Shown here: one piece after another, positions 11,211 to 21,261 of the stretch | Numbering within the stretch: position 1 is the first letter of the stretch | Layout: the number at the start of each line of letters is the position of its first letter | NCBI GenBank assembly: GCA_029204225.1 | Contig: CM055095.1 | Location: 51,096,841 to 51,160,840, forward strand | Direction: 5' to 3' | Length of the DNA: 64,000 nucleotides | Source of the DNA: Diphasiastrum complanatum | Taxonomy: Eukaryota; Streptophyta; Lycopodiopsida; Lycopodiales; Lycopodiaceae | Made by a program: the position numbers and the translations under genes | The notes under the pieces: generated by a model | Database searches by the model: none | The model's input: the letters and a program-made list of their open reading frames with translations, nothing else | What the model was told of the DNA's origin: nothing

Positions 11211-11333
11211 ATAGTCAGGGAAAGGGTCCTTCGTTGTCGGGCCAGTAGGAGGCAGAGCGACAGAATAATGCACCTGACCGGGACGACGAGTCTGTGGGCT
11301 CTTCGGCGCCCTAGTAATGTAAAGCCTAAATAA
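11211..11333 (+). pseudogene. Unidentified host gene, exon 2 (3' part) after Copia-A
   Basis: It starts right after the second TGGCC and continues the frame of 5198-5410 exactly. Forty arginine-rich codons (IVRERVLRCRASRRQ...) precede TAA at 11331-11333. A splice donor AAT|GTAAAG at about 11319 could instead join in phase 0 to an acceptor at 11557. The function is not recognised. Confidence 0.5.
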
Positions 11334-11557
11334 GGTCCAGCCGTATGTGGCGGACTCTTTCTATGTAATTTTTGGCAGTAAAAAACGTTTGACATGGATT
11401 TGAAGAAGGAGCAATTAATGACGTGGTAAAATCCTTGAGTACATAAAGGCAACACAACCACTCCTATCATTTGCATGCACTGGAAGGACCTTTTTGACCA
11501 TTGCTTTCTTACAAATCTTCCTGGCCAAATATCTAGGTGAAAGGGTATTGATCACAG

Positions 11558-11749
11558 CCTCCAGAAGTCATGCAGCTTCCTTGGGTGTCCAAGATAAGGA
11601 AATGGGCAGTGAAGCCAATTCCTTTACACAACCTGTATGAAGCCCATAAAACTGTAGAGAAGAACATGGTTAAAAGTTTTTTAGATGAAGGGCATTTCCC
11701 ACGCACAAAGAACACGAGGATACTTCTCCCAAAAATCCTTTGGTCTTGA
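11558..11749 (+). other. Possible further exon of the interrupted host gene
   Basis: After an acceptor-like GATCACAG, 63 codons are open (PPEVMQLPWVSKIRKW...) up to TGA at 11747-11749. It is in phase with the possible donor at about 11319. There is no family match, so this may be chance. A short (GA)n follows at about 11747-11782. Confidence 0.25.
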
Positions 11750-11782
11750 GAGAGAGAGAGAGAGACAAAGAGAGAGAGTAGA

Positions 11783-12110
11783 TATAAGCTCCTTTGCAAT
11801 GTATGTTTACATTTTGGAATACTCAATTTCAAAACTCTTCCACCAGGCTCATACTTTTCCTGAATATGATTGAAGTTCAGCATATTTATTCTAATGTAAC
11901 CCCATTCTTGTGATGGTGTTTAGGCTCAAGTTACCGCACCTCAGATTGTCAGAAGTATATATTATACACTCAACTATATCACGACCACCCTTACCCAGGA
12001 GATTATATTTAAAAGTCCTTTCCCAAAAGATACCTCGATTATCCAAAGCACAGTTCAAATCCTATGTTTTTAACATCCAAAGCAACAACAAGTCCAACTA
12101 AACTAAAGCA
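11783..12110. other. Intergenic stretch, nothing recognisable
   Basis: No gene, LTR end or repeat was identified here. Confidence 0.3.
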
Positions 12111-12111
12111 T

Positions 12112-12600
12112 AGAATCAATGAACCGTGGGCGGTTCACCACGGTTCTGAGAACCGTACACTGAACCGTACGATTCTCAAAAATTTTAACCTAGAACCGTG
12201 GTGAACCGTACAGGTACTTAATTAATTGATTAATTTTTTTTTTTTGTGCCACCCCCAAAAATGGCCCAAAAAAATGCCAGAAAAATGCAAAAAAAATACC
12301 AGATAAATGCCAAACAATGATCTCTGGAAACAGGTCAGTACTGTGATGTTTTTCATAGTGAAACAGGTCAGTATTGTGATGTTCTAAACAATCATGACTC
12401 CTACTTCTCATGTTCGTTGACTCCTACTTGATCTGCACTTTTATAAAAAAAAAATCAAAAAATAGTACATACTAAATAAGGGGGAAAATTAATTAATATT
12501 TAGATGAACCGTAACACGGTTCAAGGAACCGTGGTACGGTTCCTTCCACGGTTCCCAGGACCCACGGTTCTGGGAACCGTGGGTTCTATGAACTGAAGGC
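12112..12600. mobile_element. Small repeat element with clustered AACCGT/ACGGTT motifs at both ends
   Basis: About 14 copies of AACCGT in both orientations are packed into 12118-12215 and 12503-12590. The approximately 290 bases between them are A/T-rich and lack the motif. The outermost sequences (GAACCGTGGGCGG left, CCGTGGGTTC right) form imperfect inverted ends. This layout is typical of non-autonomous DNA transposons with subterminal motif clusters. No transposase is present and no clear TSD was found. Confidence 0.55.
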
Positions 12601-13717
12601 AAAATTTGTTTAGGCAAAAAATGTGATGGTTGACCTGAACCTTGGATAACGAACTGTACCCCCTAAACCTGAACCTTGGATAACAAACCTTGGATAAAGG
12701 AGGCTTTGTTAACTGGTATAAAGGAGAAGTTTTAGAAAACTTGCTTGGTATTTGTGACTTCACAATTTTTTTGAAATTTATGCCCGGACAGCATAAGGCA
12801 CTTGGATTACCTGAGAAGACACATACAAATAATAGAATGAAGCTAGAGGCCTCAGCAGGGATATGTATTGATCCCTGTCTGTCCTTAAATTGGTTTGTCA
12901 TCTGAGGAAAGTAAATTTGGAGGATTCCTGCTGTAGCACGACATGCAATTTCCCGAGCATTCAGAAGTGGTCAAAAGCACAAGGTCTTTGTTTATCGCCT
13001 TGTGGCATAAACAAATGCAGAGAAAAAGATTGAGAAGGCTTCAACTCACAAAGAGTGGCTCTCAAAAATTCTCATCATGTGATCCGATCATCCCATTCTG
13101 TTCTGTTGCAGCCGTGACAAAATTCATGTTTCCTTTTTGTGTTGTTGTTGGAGTTCATCACAAAACCCTAAACCGATCTCATCATATAAGACATAGTATT
13201 GTGTAGGTCTTGTGGATCCCTGTGGTGAATGACACAGTTTTGCTTATTGATTAGTAAGCATTCATTTTTCCTATTGGCTCCTACTTGGAGATGGATCTGA
13301 ACACAAGCAAATATCTGCCAAGACTATGCAGTAGGGAAAATCGAAGGGCATTAGAACAAAGCGTCGAGTCTTGTTGTCAGGTATTGTGTCTCAAAACAGT
13401 TTTGAAGAGCTCTTCAATCTTCTTAGGCTAGACAAGGCTGACTTTTTGAAAGTGATTCCTAGTTATGCGACTAGTCTTAGTAGTGAAATTGACTTGATCG
13501 GTAAAGTTTAGATACAAGCTCCTTTGAAAGTGTAAACATTCGAGGACGATACAAATTGGATTCCTGAAAGCCAAGAACACTTCAGTATCTAAAGTGGAGA
13601 TGAATCATTTGATGATAAAGCTCGTAGAAAAGTTTGTTCTCGTCTGGAAACTAGTTCACACGTGACAGCAAGAAAGCATATCACGGATATGCCTAACACA
13701 GATGCTTGCTCTTCTGG

Positions 13718-13720
<3 letters not shown>
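12601..13720. other. Intergenic stretch with a short CTGAACCTTGGATAAC repeat
   Basis: CTGAACCTTGGATAAC occurs twice at about 12634-12690. Open frames at 12690-12905 and 12943-13206 show no family resemblance. Nothing else was recognised. Confidence 0.3.

Positions 13721-13801
<81 letters not shown>
13721..13801. repeat. (GA)40 microsatellite at the 3' end of LINE copy 2
   Basis: A pure GA tract of about 40 units passes directly into GAAAGAAAGAAAG, the tail of the minus-strand LINE. Confidence 0.95.
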
Positions 13802-13806
<5 letters not shown>

Positions 13807-13832
13807 AAGAAAGCTTTATTAATGTCTTTTCC

Positions 13833-13846
13833 ATGCCAAAAGGCAT
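13833..13846 (-). other. 3' hairpin of LINE copy 2
   Basis: ATGCC-AAAA-GGCAT, a 5-bp stem, equivalent to 3188-3201 in copy 1. The flanks (TTAATGTCT on one side, ATAT.AGAC on the other) are conserved between the copies. Confidence 0.6.
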
Positions 13847-13998
13847 ATAAGACTAATGAAGTACATGTCATGTATGTGGTAACCATGGGAGCGTATAAAA
13901 ACGTCTCCAAACTGTAATAAATAAAACATCTAGTGCAAACTAAAATAGACACGTATGCGAGAGTGCGCATAATAATCACATGTATCTAGGGTAAGATG

Positions 13999-15080
13999 TC
14001 AAGGTTGTGCTGCTGCTGCTGTGCTGATGCTGTAAAAAGATGTAATGCGAGCCACAGAATGGGAAAGCACTAGAGCCTGCCGGCGGCGTCTGTGAGCATG
14101 AGCACGTGCATGTGTAATAGTAGTAGTACGCCTCTACGTAGAATGTCTAGTAATCCTGGTGGTAACATGATGGTGGGAGGTACACCTCTGTCTCTGATCT
14201 CTATGAGCATGAGAGCGGCCATCATCCTTGTCGTCGTCATCATCATAATCCTCATCCTCAGGTACTACATCACGCGATCTCCGTCTAGTAAAGAACGAAG
14301 TAATCAATGGTTGTGAGGTAAAATGCTGGGGTGTCTCGTATAAATCTCTCCGTAGTCTGGACATCTCGTGTACCATCAGAGCGACACACCGTGGGTCCTC
14401 ATAAGCTATGAGAGAGCGTAGAGTGGTAGGCATCTCTCGGAACAGGCAATGATATCGCCCTCTGATCTCATAATATACAGGGCACCTAAATATAAAGTGC
14501 TCCTCAGACTCCACCTCACCTAGAGAGCAGAACTAGCAAATTGATATATTGATGTGTGCCGGAGGGGAGCTCTGTGATGGAGATGCCAAATGATACAAGT
14601 AGGAGGTGAGAGGCCTAAGAGAACCATGATAGCATGCAGCCCTGATCGTGAAGACGCTGTGAGGAGGATAGTGCAACCTGTATGTATCGCCTGTCTATCT
14701 CTGGTAACGCCTGTATCCTCTGTATATAGGTGATATGCTGAAGAACAGCCTCGATCTGTATAGGTGGAACTGCAAACTCGACCATGAGAATCTCATGTGG
14801 AACAGAAGGCTTCGCTCGAATCAACCGAGCTAGCATGGTGGTCTGTGATCGTGAGAGACTGGCCTAGTGTGAAGAAGGGAGACCTACACACCATGTCTCT
14901 GCCGCATATAAAGCCGCGGGGGTAACAATGGTATCGAAGAGGTGACACTTACTGCGAGCATCCTGGATGGACTTTCGGAAGTAAAATCGCTCTAGCTAAA
15001 CAAGGGAGGCATGTCCTTTCCCTAGTCGAGTGGTAGCGGCCTGTCTCATGCTGAAAGTAGGACCTGAGAAAAGGACCCCC
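13999..15080 (-). pseudogene. LINE ORF2 C-terminal part, copy 2, with four in-frame TAG
   Basis: From the 5' side: RLGKGHASLV, TAG (14998-14996), LERFYFRKS, TAG at 14866-14864, then TTMLARLIRAKPSVPHEI. After the deletion and frame change comes SIC-TAG-FCSLGEVESEEHFIFRC. This is the CCHC finger, with TAG (14535-14533) where copy 1 has CAG (Gln). An acidic run EDEDYDDDDDKDD follows. A TAG at 14136-14134 would be the end, but the same frame stays open for about 44 more codons to TGA at 14001-13999. The strongest match to copy 1 is the finger and YYEIRGRYHCLFRE. This copy is non-functional. Confidence 0.75.
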
Positions 15081-15086
15081 AAATAT

Positions 15087-15105
15087 GAGAGAGAGAGAGA
15101 GAGAG
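15087..15105. repeat. (GA)9 at the 5' end of LINE copy 2
   Basis: Nine GA units lie between the truncated LINE and TTTTTTGATC. Confidence 0.9.
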
Positions 15106-15348
15106 TTTTTTGATCAAGATTACAAATTGTTTGCTCTTTCATGCCCGATTCCTTGGCATCTCAATTATGGTATGGGCAGTGGATAGGTTTTTTGCAATTT
15201 TTTTGCACATTTTTTTGGTACCTTTTTCATTTTTTTCAACAGGAGGGGACAGGTATGTACCAGACACTCTCTAATAATTATTTACAGGGGGGGGGTAGGG
15301 GGAGGAAAATTAATCTTGATTCATTTTGGGGATGTGGGACCGTGAGGG

Positions 15349-15480
15349 GAGGGGCCTGTATTTTTTTAATTTTTTTTAAAAAAAATATTAAAAATGGCGG
15401 AAGCGTCTGGACCCGAACGCACCCCTGGCACATCGGCGTTCGGACGCGCACGCGCACGCGCGTCCACCATCCGCTTCCTT
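15349..15480. repeat. GTCCG-motif repeat, copy 2
   Basis: An A/T homopolymer-rich core is followed by GCGTCTGGACCCGAACGC and then GGACGCGCACGCGCACGCG. It resembles half of the element at 15806-16032. It is CpG-rich within an A/T-rich region. Confidence 0.45.
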
Positions 15481-15805
15481 AGGCCAGAACTATGTTTCTT
15501 AATTAAAGAAGTACACAAGTTCACATCAAAAGATCATAGCCTACTTTCTTATCTTTTGACCTATCATATTTGAAAAATTACTTGAAGCATGTTCACATAA
15601 AAATATCGCATCCTTGCATCGATGTCGTACTTCTTGAGATATGTTTTTATGAGCATAAACCTAGCAACTAAATTTGAATGAGAATTTAATTTTGTGAATT
15701 GAAGAATTTAGCCAAAATAGGTGTATCAATGTGCCTTGTCAAGTCCAATCTTCTAAAAGTAGAAAACAAGGCACATGTGAAAAATCATCTAGTTTTCTTA
15801 AATGC

Positions 15806-16032
15806 AAAAATGAGGGTCCGGGCCGGACGTGGGCAATCCGTGTCCATGTCCGTGTCCGCGTCCGCGTCCGACCCCCGGACGCGTCCATTTTTTTTTATTT
15901 TTTTAGCCCTAATTAACACAAAAAAAGAAAATTTTAAAAAGGTGGACGCGTCCACCCCCGGACGCACCTCTGAGGCGTCCGCGTCCGGACCCGGACACGC
16001 ACGTGCACACGGGTTCGTGTCCAGGTCCCACT
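15806..16032. mobile_element. GTCCG-motif inverted-repeat element, copy 3
   Basis: The left end GGGTCCGGGCCGGACG and the right end (reverse-complement GGGACCTGGACACG) form imperfect inverted ends. Inside are at least ten GTCCG or CGGAC pentamers in both orientations around a T-rich/A-rich centre. There is no coding capacity. A non-autonomous DNA element is the simplest reading; the family is unknown. Confidence 0.5.
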
Positions 16033-16592
16033 TCCTTAGATTAGATGTAGGTTTTTCTAGCAATTTATGGATCAAGTAAAAAGCACTCGTAAGAAACTAG
16101 CTTGATTGATTTTCAACTTTATCTCTAAAATCCCAATGTTGATAATTATTTTTCAGTATATTGGGGGTAAGGAAGTGGAGGCTAATCTTGACTCCTTGTT
16201 GCTTTGTCTATGATTTTGCATGTTGTGTTATCTCTGACCTTAAAATATCTAGGTTTTGGGTATATGTCTTATATAGTAGCATAATTTTGCAAAATGTTGT
16301 TCCCCCACCCTTTTCATGGAAAATGCATGTGGGAACCATGGATGGGAAACACTTTGGAAAATGGTGTTTTCCAAATAAGGTAAGCGTGTTGCCCCAATCG
16401 GGAAACGTCATTTCCCAAAACACAATCATCTTGTCACGGTTTTGCAATGTGAAACAAGCTTCTTAGTGGGACACAACTTTTTGTAGCTGATAAATTTGAG
16501 TTAAAGTACTAGTTGCATAAACAGCTTACAACTGATGAATGCATAGAGTTCATTCTCATTCCTCACTTCTGATTTCTTGTTTCTCAAAGTCC

Positions 16593-16627
16593 ACATTTCC
16601 TACCTGGAAAACCCAGGTAGGAAATGT
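16593..16627. other. Perfect 15-bp hairpin
   Basis: ACATTTCCTACCTGG and its exact reverse complement are separated by AAAAC. A further related piece (TTTCTACCTGGGCACATTTC) follows at about 16657-16676. It could be a small inverted-repeat element or a transcribed hairpin; the sequence alone does not decide. Confidence 0.5.
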
Positions 16628-16989
16628 TTCTTAAAGCTGTCTAGTAGAAAAATCTAGAGTTTCTACCTGGGCACATTTCACTGGAAGTATCCACTAAAAT
16701 GTAGGTTCTGCTGCATTGCAAACCACAAACTTTGCACAAATGAAAATAGGCAAAAGAGTACCACATAAAGAAGTTTCAAATGCATCAATGCCAGCTATAG
16801 CATGCTGGAACTGAGAAAACAAAAATTATTATTTTTTGATAAGAAGCAAAAGAAGATCAATGCCCAAAAGCAGCTGCAAACTGTAAGCGGTCAAGATCAA
16901 CTTAGGAAGGTTGGTTTCAAACAATTAGCATATCCCATTCTGTTAATGTCTTCAAGGTCTAGATCTGCAAATACTTCGCTTGGTTGAAG

Positions 16990-17047
16990 TCCACACTCTT
17001 CATCAAGCCCTCAACTACTAAAGTCACAAAAGACCACGTGAACGCCC
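16990..17047 (-). pseudogene. Probable decayed second exon of the glycine-rich RNA-binding protein
   Basis: The minus strand gives DGRSRG, a one-base frame slip, then FVTLVVEGLMKS. The family has TGRSRGFGFVTF (RNP-1) at this point, directly after the exon at 17304-17414. RNP-1 is shortened and out of frame, so the RRM would not be made intact. Confidence 0.4.
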
Positions 17048-17303
17048 ATCCCAAATTAGTAGTTATATCAACATTAAGTAGCTATACGTGTATAAATAAG
17101 CATTATAAATAACGAATATCAACTTCCAGTTCCAATATCCTTAGCATTTCATTATTAAGAGGCAGACCTAAAATCGACACCTCGAACATATTCCAAGCAA
17201 TCTTCAAGGTAGGACAGTCCTTGCAACAACTGGAACAAAAATTGCATCAAACCCCAGTCAATTTTAACTACTAAGGTATATTACTCATGTTTTAGAGACC
17301 AAC

Positions 17304-17414
17304 CTTAGCCTCCAGCACTCTTCCAAACTTCCGAAAAGTATCCTCCAAACCCCTATCGGTGATGTTCCATGACAGCCCCCCAACAAAGCATCGGTATTCA
17401 TCAGTAACAGACAT
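17304..17414 (-). pseudogene. Glycine-rich RNA-binding protein, first coding exon (RRM RNP-2)
   Basis: Thirty-seven codons start at ATG 17414: [17 protein letters not shown], then [26 protein letters not shown] is RNP-2 of an RRM, and the start and length match the first coding exon of plant glycine-rich and RZ-1-type RNA-binding proteins. These bind RNA in the nucleus. The exon lies between an acceptor TTATCAG|CC just before the ATG and a donor AAG|GTTGGT at 17304. A 5'UTR exon may end at 18077 (CTGTG|GTATGT). The next exon should carry RNP-1 and the glycine-rich tail. Only a broken RNP-1-like trace is visible (16990-17047) and no glycine-rich tail was found, so I call it a pseudogene. A distant intact exon outside what I can recognise is the alternative. 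Confidence 0.6.
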
Positions 17415-18356
17415 GGCTGATAATGGTGATATCCCAGCAAAAGCTAATGATGGCAAAGTGAAACCCCGAAGTAGATAGACTGGCAAAAACATGAAGAAAC
17501 TTGATCAGAAAAGAACTTGCAGAGAAATAGTAACTTTGACTAGATCATTCTAGAACTTGCTGAAACTGCCAAAGTTAGGGCATGACTAAACCTAAATGTT
17601 TGCCAGCAGTTAGTACTGTGAAAAAAAAAAGGGTATGTGTGATGGACAAGCGCCTCTTCCACCAAATTATGTGGCAAAAGAGACCTGAAGCAGCTCTCAA
17701 AATGTAAAGTGTCTCAAAGAAATGGTTCAAACTTTCCAGGACTAATTATATCACACAGACATTGCTAGCGAGAAGCACTTAGCAGAAATGCAGTAGCTTC
17801 AGGAGCAGATGCACATCAGAAAAAGTGGGACTAGACGCAATATATTACATAAAATCATAAGGAAATCAGGGAATACGAAACCCTAACAGGGCACTGAGAA
17901 GCACAAGCCGCTTTTCAACATGAAAACGAAACAGTGCATCAGAGAGCGCAAGCGTAATGATATTACATGGATCAACACAAGCAATGCGAATGAATGTAGA
18001 AGATCGGCGCAAGGTAAGAGCTGCATCGTAGCGAAGAGAAACGAGAACATCGAGAAGAAAGGAAGAGCAAACATACCACAGAACCCGCTTTCTGCTTAAG
18101 GCTGAATAAAAAGTGCAAGAAAAGAAGCAACGAAAAGCCAAAAAGCAAAGCAGGGTGTCTTACTTAGACTTCAGTAATTATAACTGCCAAGGGCTAAATT
18201 GGTTGAAGTGGCCTCCTCCACCCTAGGTGGGACACATCACCACATACGCAACCGTGACCCATGGTGTAGATAGAGCCCCACCACCCTCGTCCAATGGTTG
18301 GAGCACTAGAGACAAGATGGCATTTATTGATTGGCTCGGAGATTTGACCATTGTTC

Positions 18357-18604
18357 GATGAGGATCTTCCCACATGTGGTGAGTTGGTGTATTATGTGCT
18401 TGAGTTGGGCGAGTCAATGGCCCCCCTAGGGTTAGATTCTTTGTGATCCCACCGGTTGCTGATACCAAAAAGCATTGTTGGATGAGGATCTTTTCCCACA
18501 TGTGCAAAGTTGGTGTATTGTGCTTGAGTTGGGCTTGCCCTACCCAAGTTCGATTCTCTGTGATCCCATGAGTTGATATTTACAAAAAGCAGTGTGGGTT
18601 GAGT
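18357..18604. repeat. Tandem duplication, period 124 bp
   Basis: GATGAGGATCTT...CCCACATGTG, TTGGTGTATT, GTGCTTGAGTTGGGC, and TGTGATCCCA...AAAAAGCA recur in the same order starting at 18357 and 18481, with point differences. Confidence 0.75.
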
Positions 18605-18619
18605 GTGTGGGGCTTGCAT

Positions 18620-19859
18620 GCACCCTCAGTCAGAGCTAAGTACATGTGGGATCTAAGTGGGACTTACTCGTAGGTGGCATCATTTGTGACGGAATGAATG
18701 CCACTTGCCAAGGGAGATCATGTATGTTAAGTACGTCAAGTAATTCGTGGGGACCATGACCTTATCCAATTTCAAATTCAAGACGCTTGTGCTCAACTCT
18801 AACAAGTGGCCTTGGTGTCAAAACCTTAAGACCCTATTAATGGGGGGGGTCCATTTTTTTGAAGTGCAAGTCTTATCATTCGTGTGTCTAAGATCACCAT
18901 TAAGGTTTGTTTCAAAGAGCCAATCCCTCGTTGTGAATAGCGAGCTGCCATTAGTGTTGCAATAAGCCACATGGACCTTGCATGATGGTCATACTTCTCT
19001 TTCTTTTTTAAGTGTGTGAATGAAACAAATCATTTATGTAAGATTGGATACACAACATAATTGTCATACAAATGTGGGTAGTTGGTCAAGTTCTTTTTCT
19101 CACCATGAGGTCTAAAGTTGAATTTAAATTGAGCACATGGGTAAGGACATAAGATAATTCTAAAATGTCAATAAGTGATTTAAGTAGATCGCAAGAGGCC
19201 TTGCTAGTGTTTGCAAAGTCCCTCATAGGAATAGATGATTGCTTCAAATAAGTATTGTTTGTGTAAGAGGCAAGAGGCCACACACCCCAACTAGGCTCGG
19301 AAAATTTTGATGGCCATGCATTCCTTTTGACATGAAAGGCATCATTTGATGATAACATTCATCTTGATATGGCACTTCATTGTGTGTCCTCCAAATGGGG
19401 TATAGAGAGGTTTTAATCCTTTGGAGTATTTTTTATAGCAAATTTATATAAAGTGATTCTGAAAAGTTTGACTTTCATACCAAGTTTGGCTCATTCATTC
19501 AACTACACACAATTTGGCCCAGTTTTTTCTAGCAACATGATCATAAATTGAATCTAAGCAAGATGAAATTGTGGCTTTTTTGGTTTGGCATCAAATGCAC
19601 AACATAGGGTTTGAATTGGCCATTGATGCATTTAGCATGTTTTGTTTCTAGACCATGCATGTTAAAACAACAAAGTCAAATATTGTGGACTTTTTTTCTT
19701 TTCTCATTTGAGATCCAACGCCTAGATTTGAAGTTGTAAGGCATCTTATGCGTTTTTATTGTAGTTGGTAAGTTTTGGATAGATGTAGCTATGCATATTC
19801 TTGTTCGTGGCTTCTTCTACTTTGTCTATCTGAAAAAGTATGTAGAATGTGTTTGATCA
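18620..19859. other. Intergenic stretch, nothing recognisable
   Basis: No family-like open frame, LTR end or repeat was identified. A (G)9 run occurs at about 18842. Confidence 0.3.
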
Positions 19860-20493
19860 AGGAAAGTATAGGCAATGACTCACAAATACAAGTTACATTT
19901 AGATTTTTGGTTAGATGCAATGCAAATTGAAATGGGAATTTTGGTGCTTATGACAACAATTTTGGTAATAATGCTTACGAAAGCAACATAAATATGTAGA
20001 TATTTGATACAATGGAGCAGCTACGGCCGTTAATAGCAGACAGATCGATGCTTTTTTTGTCAACAAAGCTAATCTCGAATGTTTTCATTTTTCTTTGTTG
20101 ATGCTTGTGTTGCATAGATTGAGAGTGTGTGGCTGGTCTAGTCATGTTCTCTTTGCCACTTATAACTATCAGACTATTTGTTCGTAATTCATCCTTTTTG
20201 AGTTCATTTTTTCACTACTAGATTATTCCACATATTTGTTTGAAATAAAAATGTGGTTAAAATGTTTAGGTGCAATTTATGGACTGTTTTTGCCTTTCTA
20301 GAATGTGGAGTTGAGCATCATGTGTTTGATGTTTGCAAGATGCGTGGAGGCATATCAATAATATTTTTAATTATTAGAATTTTGGTATTTTTTTCTTGTT
20401 TTCTAAACAGATAGAATGTAGCCAAAGTTAGTTTTTTTATATTAAAACTTGGATTACGAGACCCAAATTGGTGAAAAATTGGCATGTGTGTTT

Positions 20494-20582
<89 letters not shown>

Positions 20583-20935
20583 CTTTTGAACCCTAATGTG
20601 CATTGATTGGAAAGTATAAGCAATTATTCTCACAAATACAAGCTACATTGAGATTTCTGGCAAGATGTTATGCACATTAAAATGAGATTTTTGGTAAGGA
20701 TGGTACCAATTTTAGGAGTGCTCTTACAAAAGCAGTATAAATACATAGATATTTGCTAAAGATAAGATAGCTATGGCCAATAATAGCAGACTGATTGCTA
20801 TCTTCTTGTCAACAAGGCTATTCTCGATTGTTTTCATTTTGCTTTGTTGATGTTTTTGTTGCATAGATTGAGAGTGTGTGGCTAGTCGCATTCTCTTTGC
20901 CCCCTAAAACTATCAAACTATTTGTTCATGTGTTG
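19860..20935. repeat. Direct duplication of a segment, offset about 749 bp
   Basis: AAAGTATA(G/A)GCAAT..., then TAGATATTTG, AATAGCAGAC and GCATAGATTGAGAGTGTGTGG, occur in the same order from about 19862 and again from about 20609. They have diverged by substitutions and small indels. The duplication contains no gene. Confidence 0.7.
20485..20581. repeat. (GT)n followed by a 30-base G run
   Basis: GT repeats (first interrupted by TTT) pass into an uninterrupted G run from 20552 to 20581. Confidence 0.9.
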
Positions 20936-21261
20936 GAAATATGTTGTAATGGTGTCGAATTAAATACTCGACAATGATGGAATGTAGATAATGCAATCAA
21001 CATTATTATTTTTATAATAAAATTGGATGTTGTCATTTCTTGATCTAGTACCTGTCGGAAGAATAAATATGGAAGGACTTTAGAGATTCAAATTTCATAT
21101 ATTTTAGAGCTCTAGTTAATCATCATGCATAAATTGTGGAATTGAGAAATGAACGATAATAACTCAGTGCGTTTGTATCTTTATCGACTACTAGAAATGA
21201 ATGCAACAATTTGTAATAAATTAACATTAGAATAAGATGAATGTGTGCACAAGTAATCTAT

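Larger units (their letters stand above)
13802..15086 (-). mobile_element. Non-LTR retrotransposon, 5'-truncated copy 2 (LINE-2 copy)
   Basis: It belongs to the same family as 3154-4930. Shared parts are the YLGVLFSGP-like block at its 5' end, SVPHEI(I/L), the FHFIFRC/EHFIFRC finger with YYEIRGRYHCL, and the 3' UTR segment ATATAAGAC..AAGTACAT with the terminal hairpin. The 3' tail is (TTTC)3, running into (CT)n. The 5' end stops at CCCAAATAT and meets (GA)9 at 15087-15105. An internal deletion of roughly 300 bases between about 14640 and 14540 removes sequence that copy 1 keeps. Confidence 0.85.

Noticed and set aside
15699-16079. Open frames of 126 and 96 codons, Arg/Ser/Asp-rich, on both strands
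   Set aside because: They come from the GTCCG motif clusters, which are open in several frames by composition.
20318-20623. Proline- and Thr/His-rich frame
   Set aside because: It is the translation of the G30 and GT tract.
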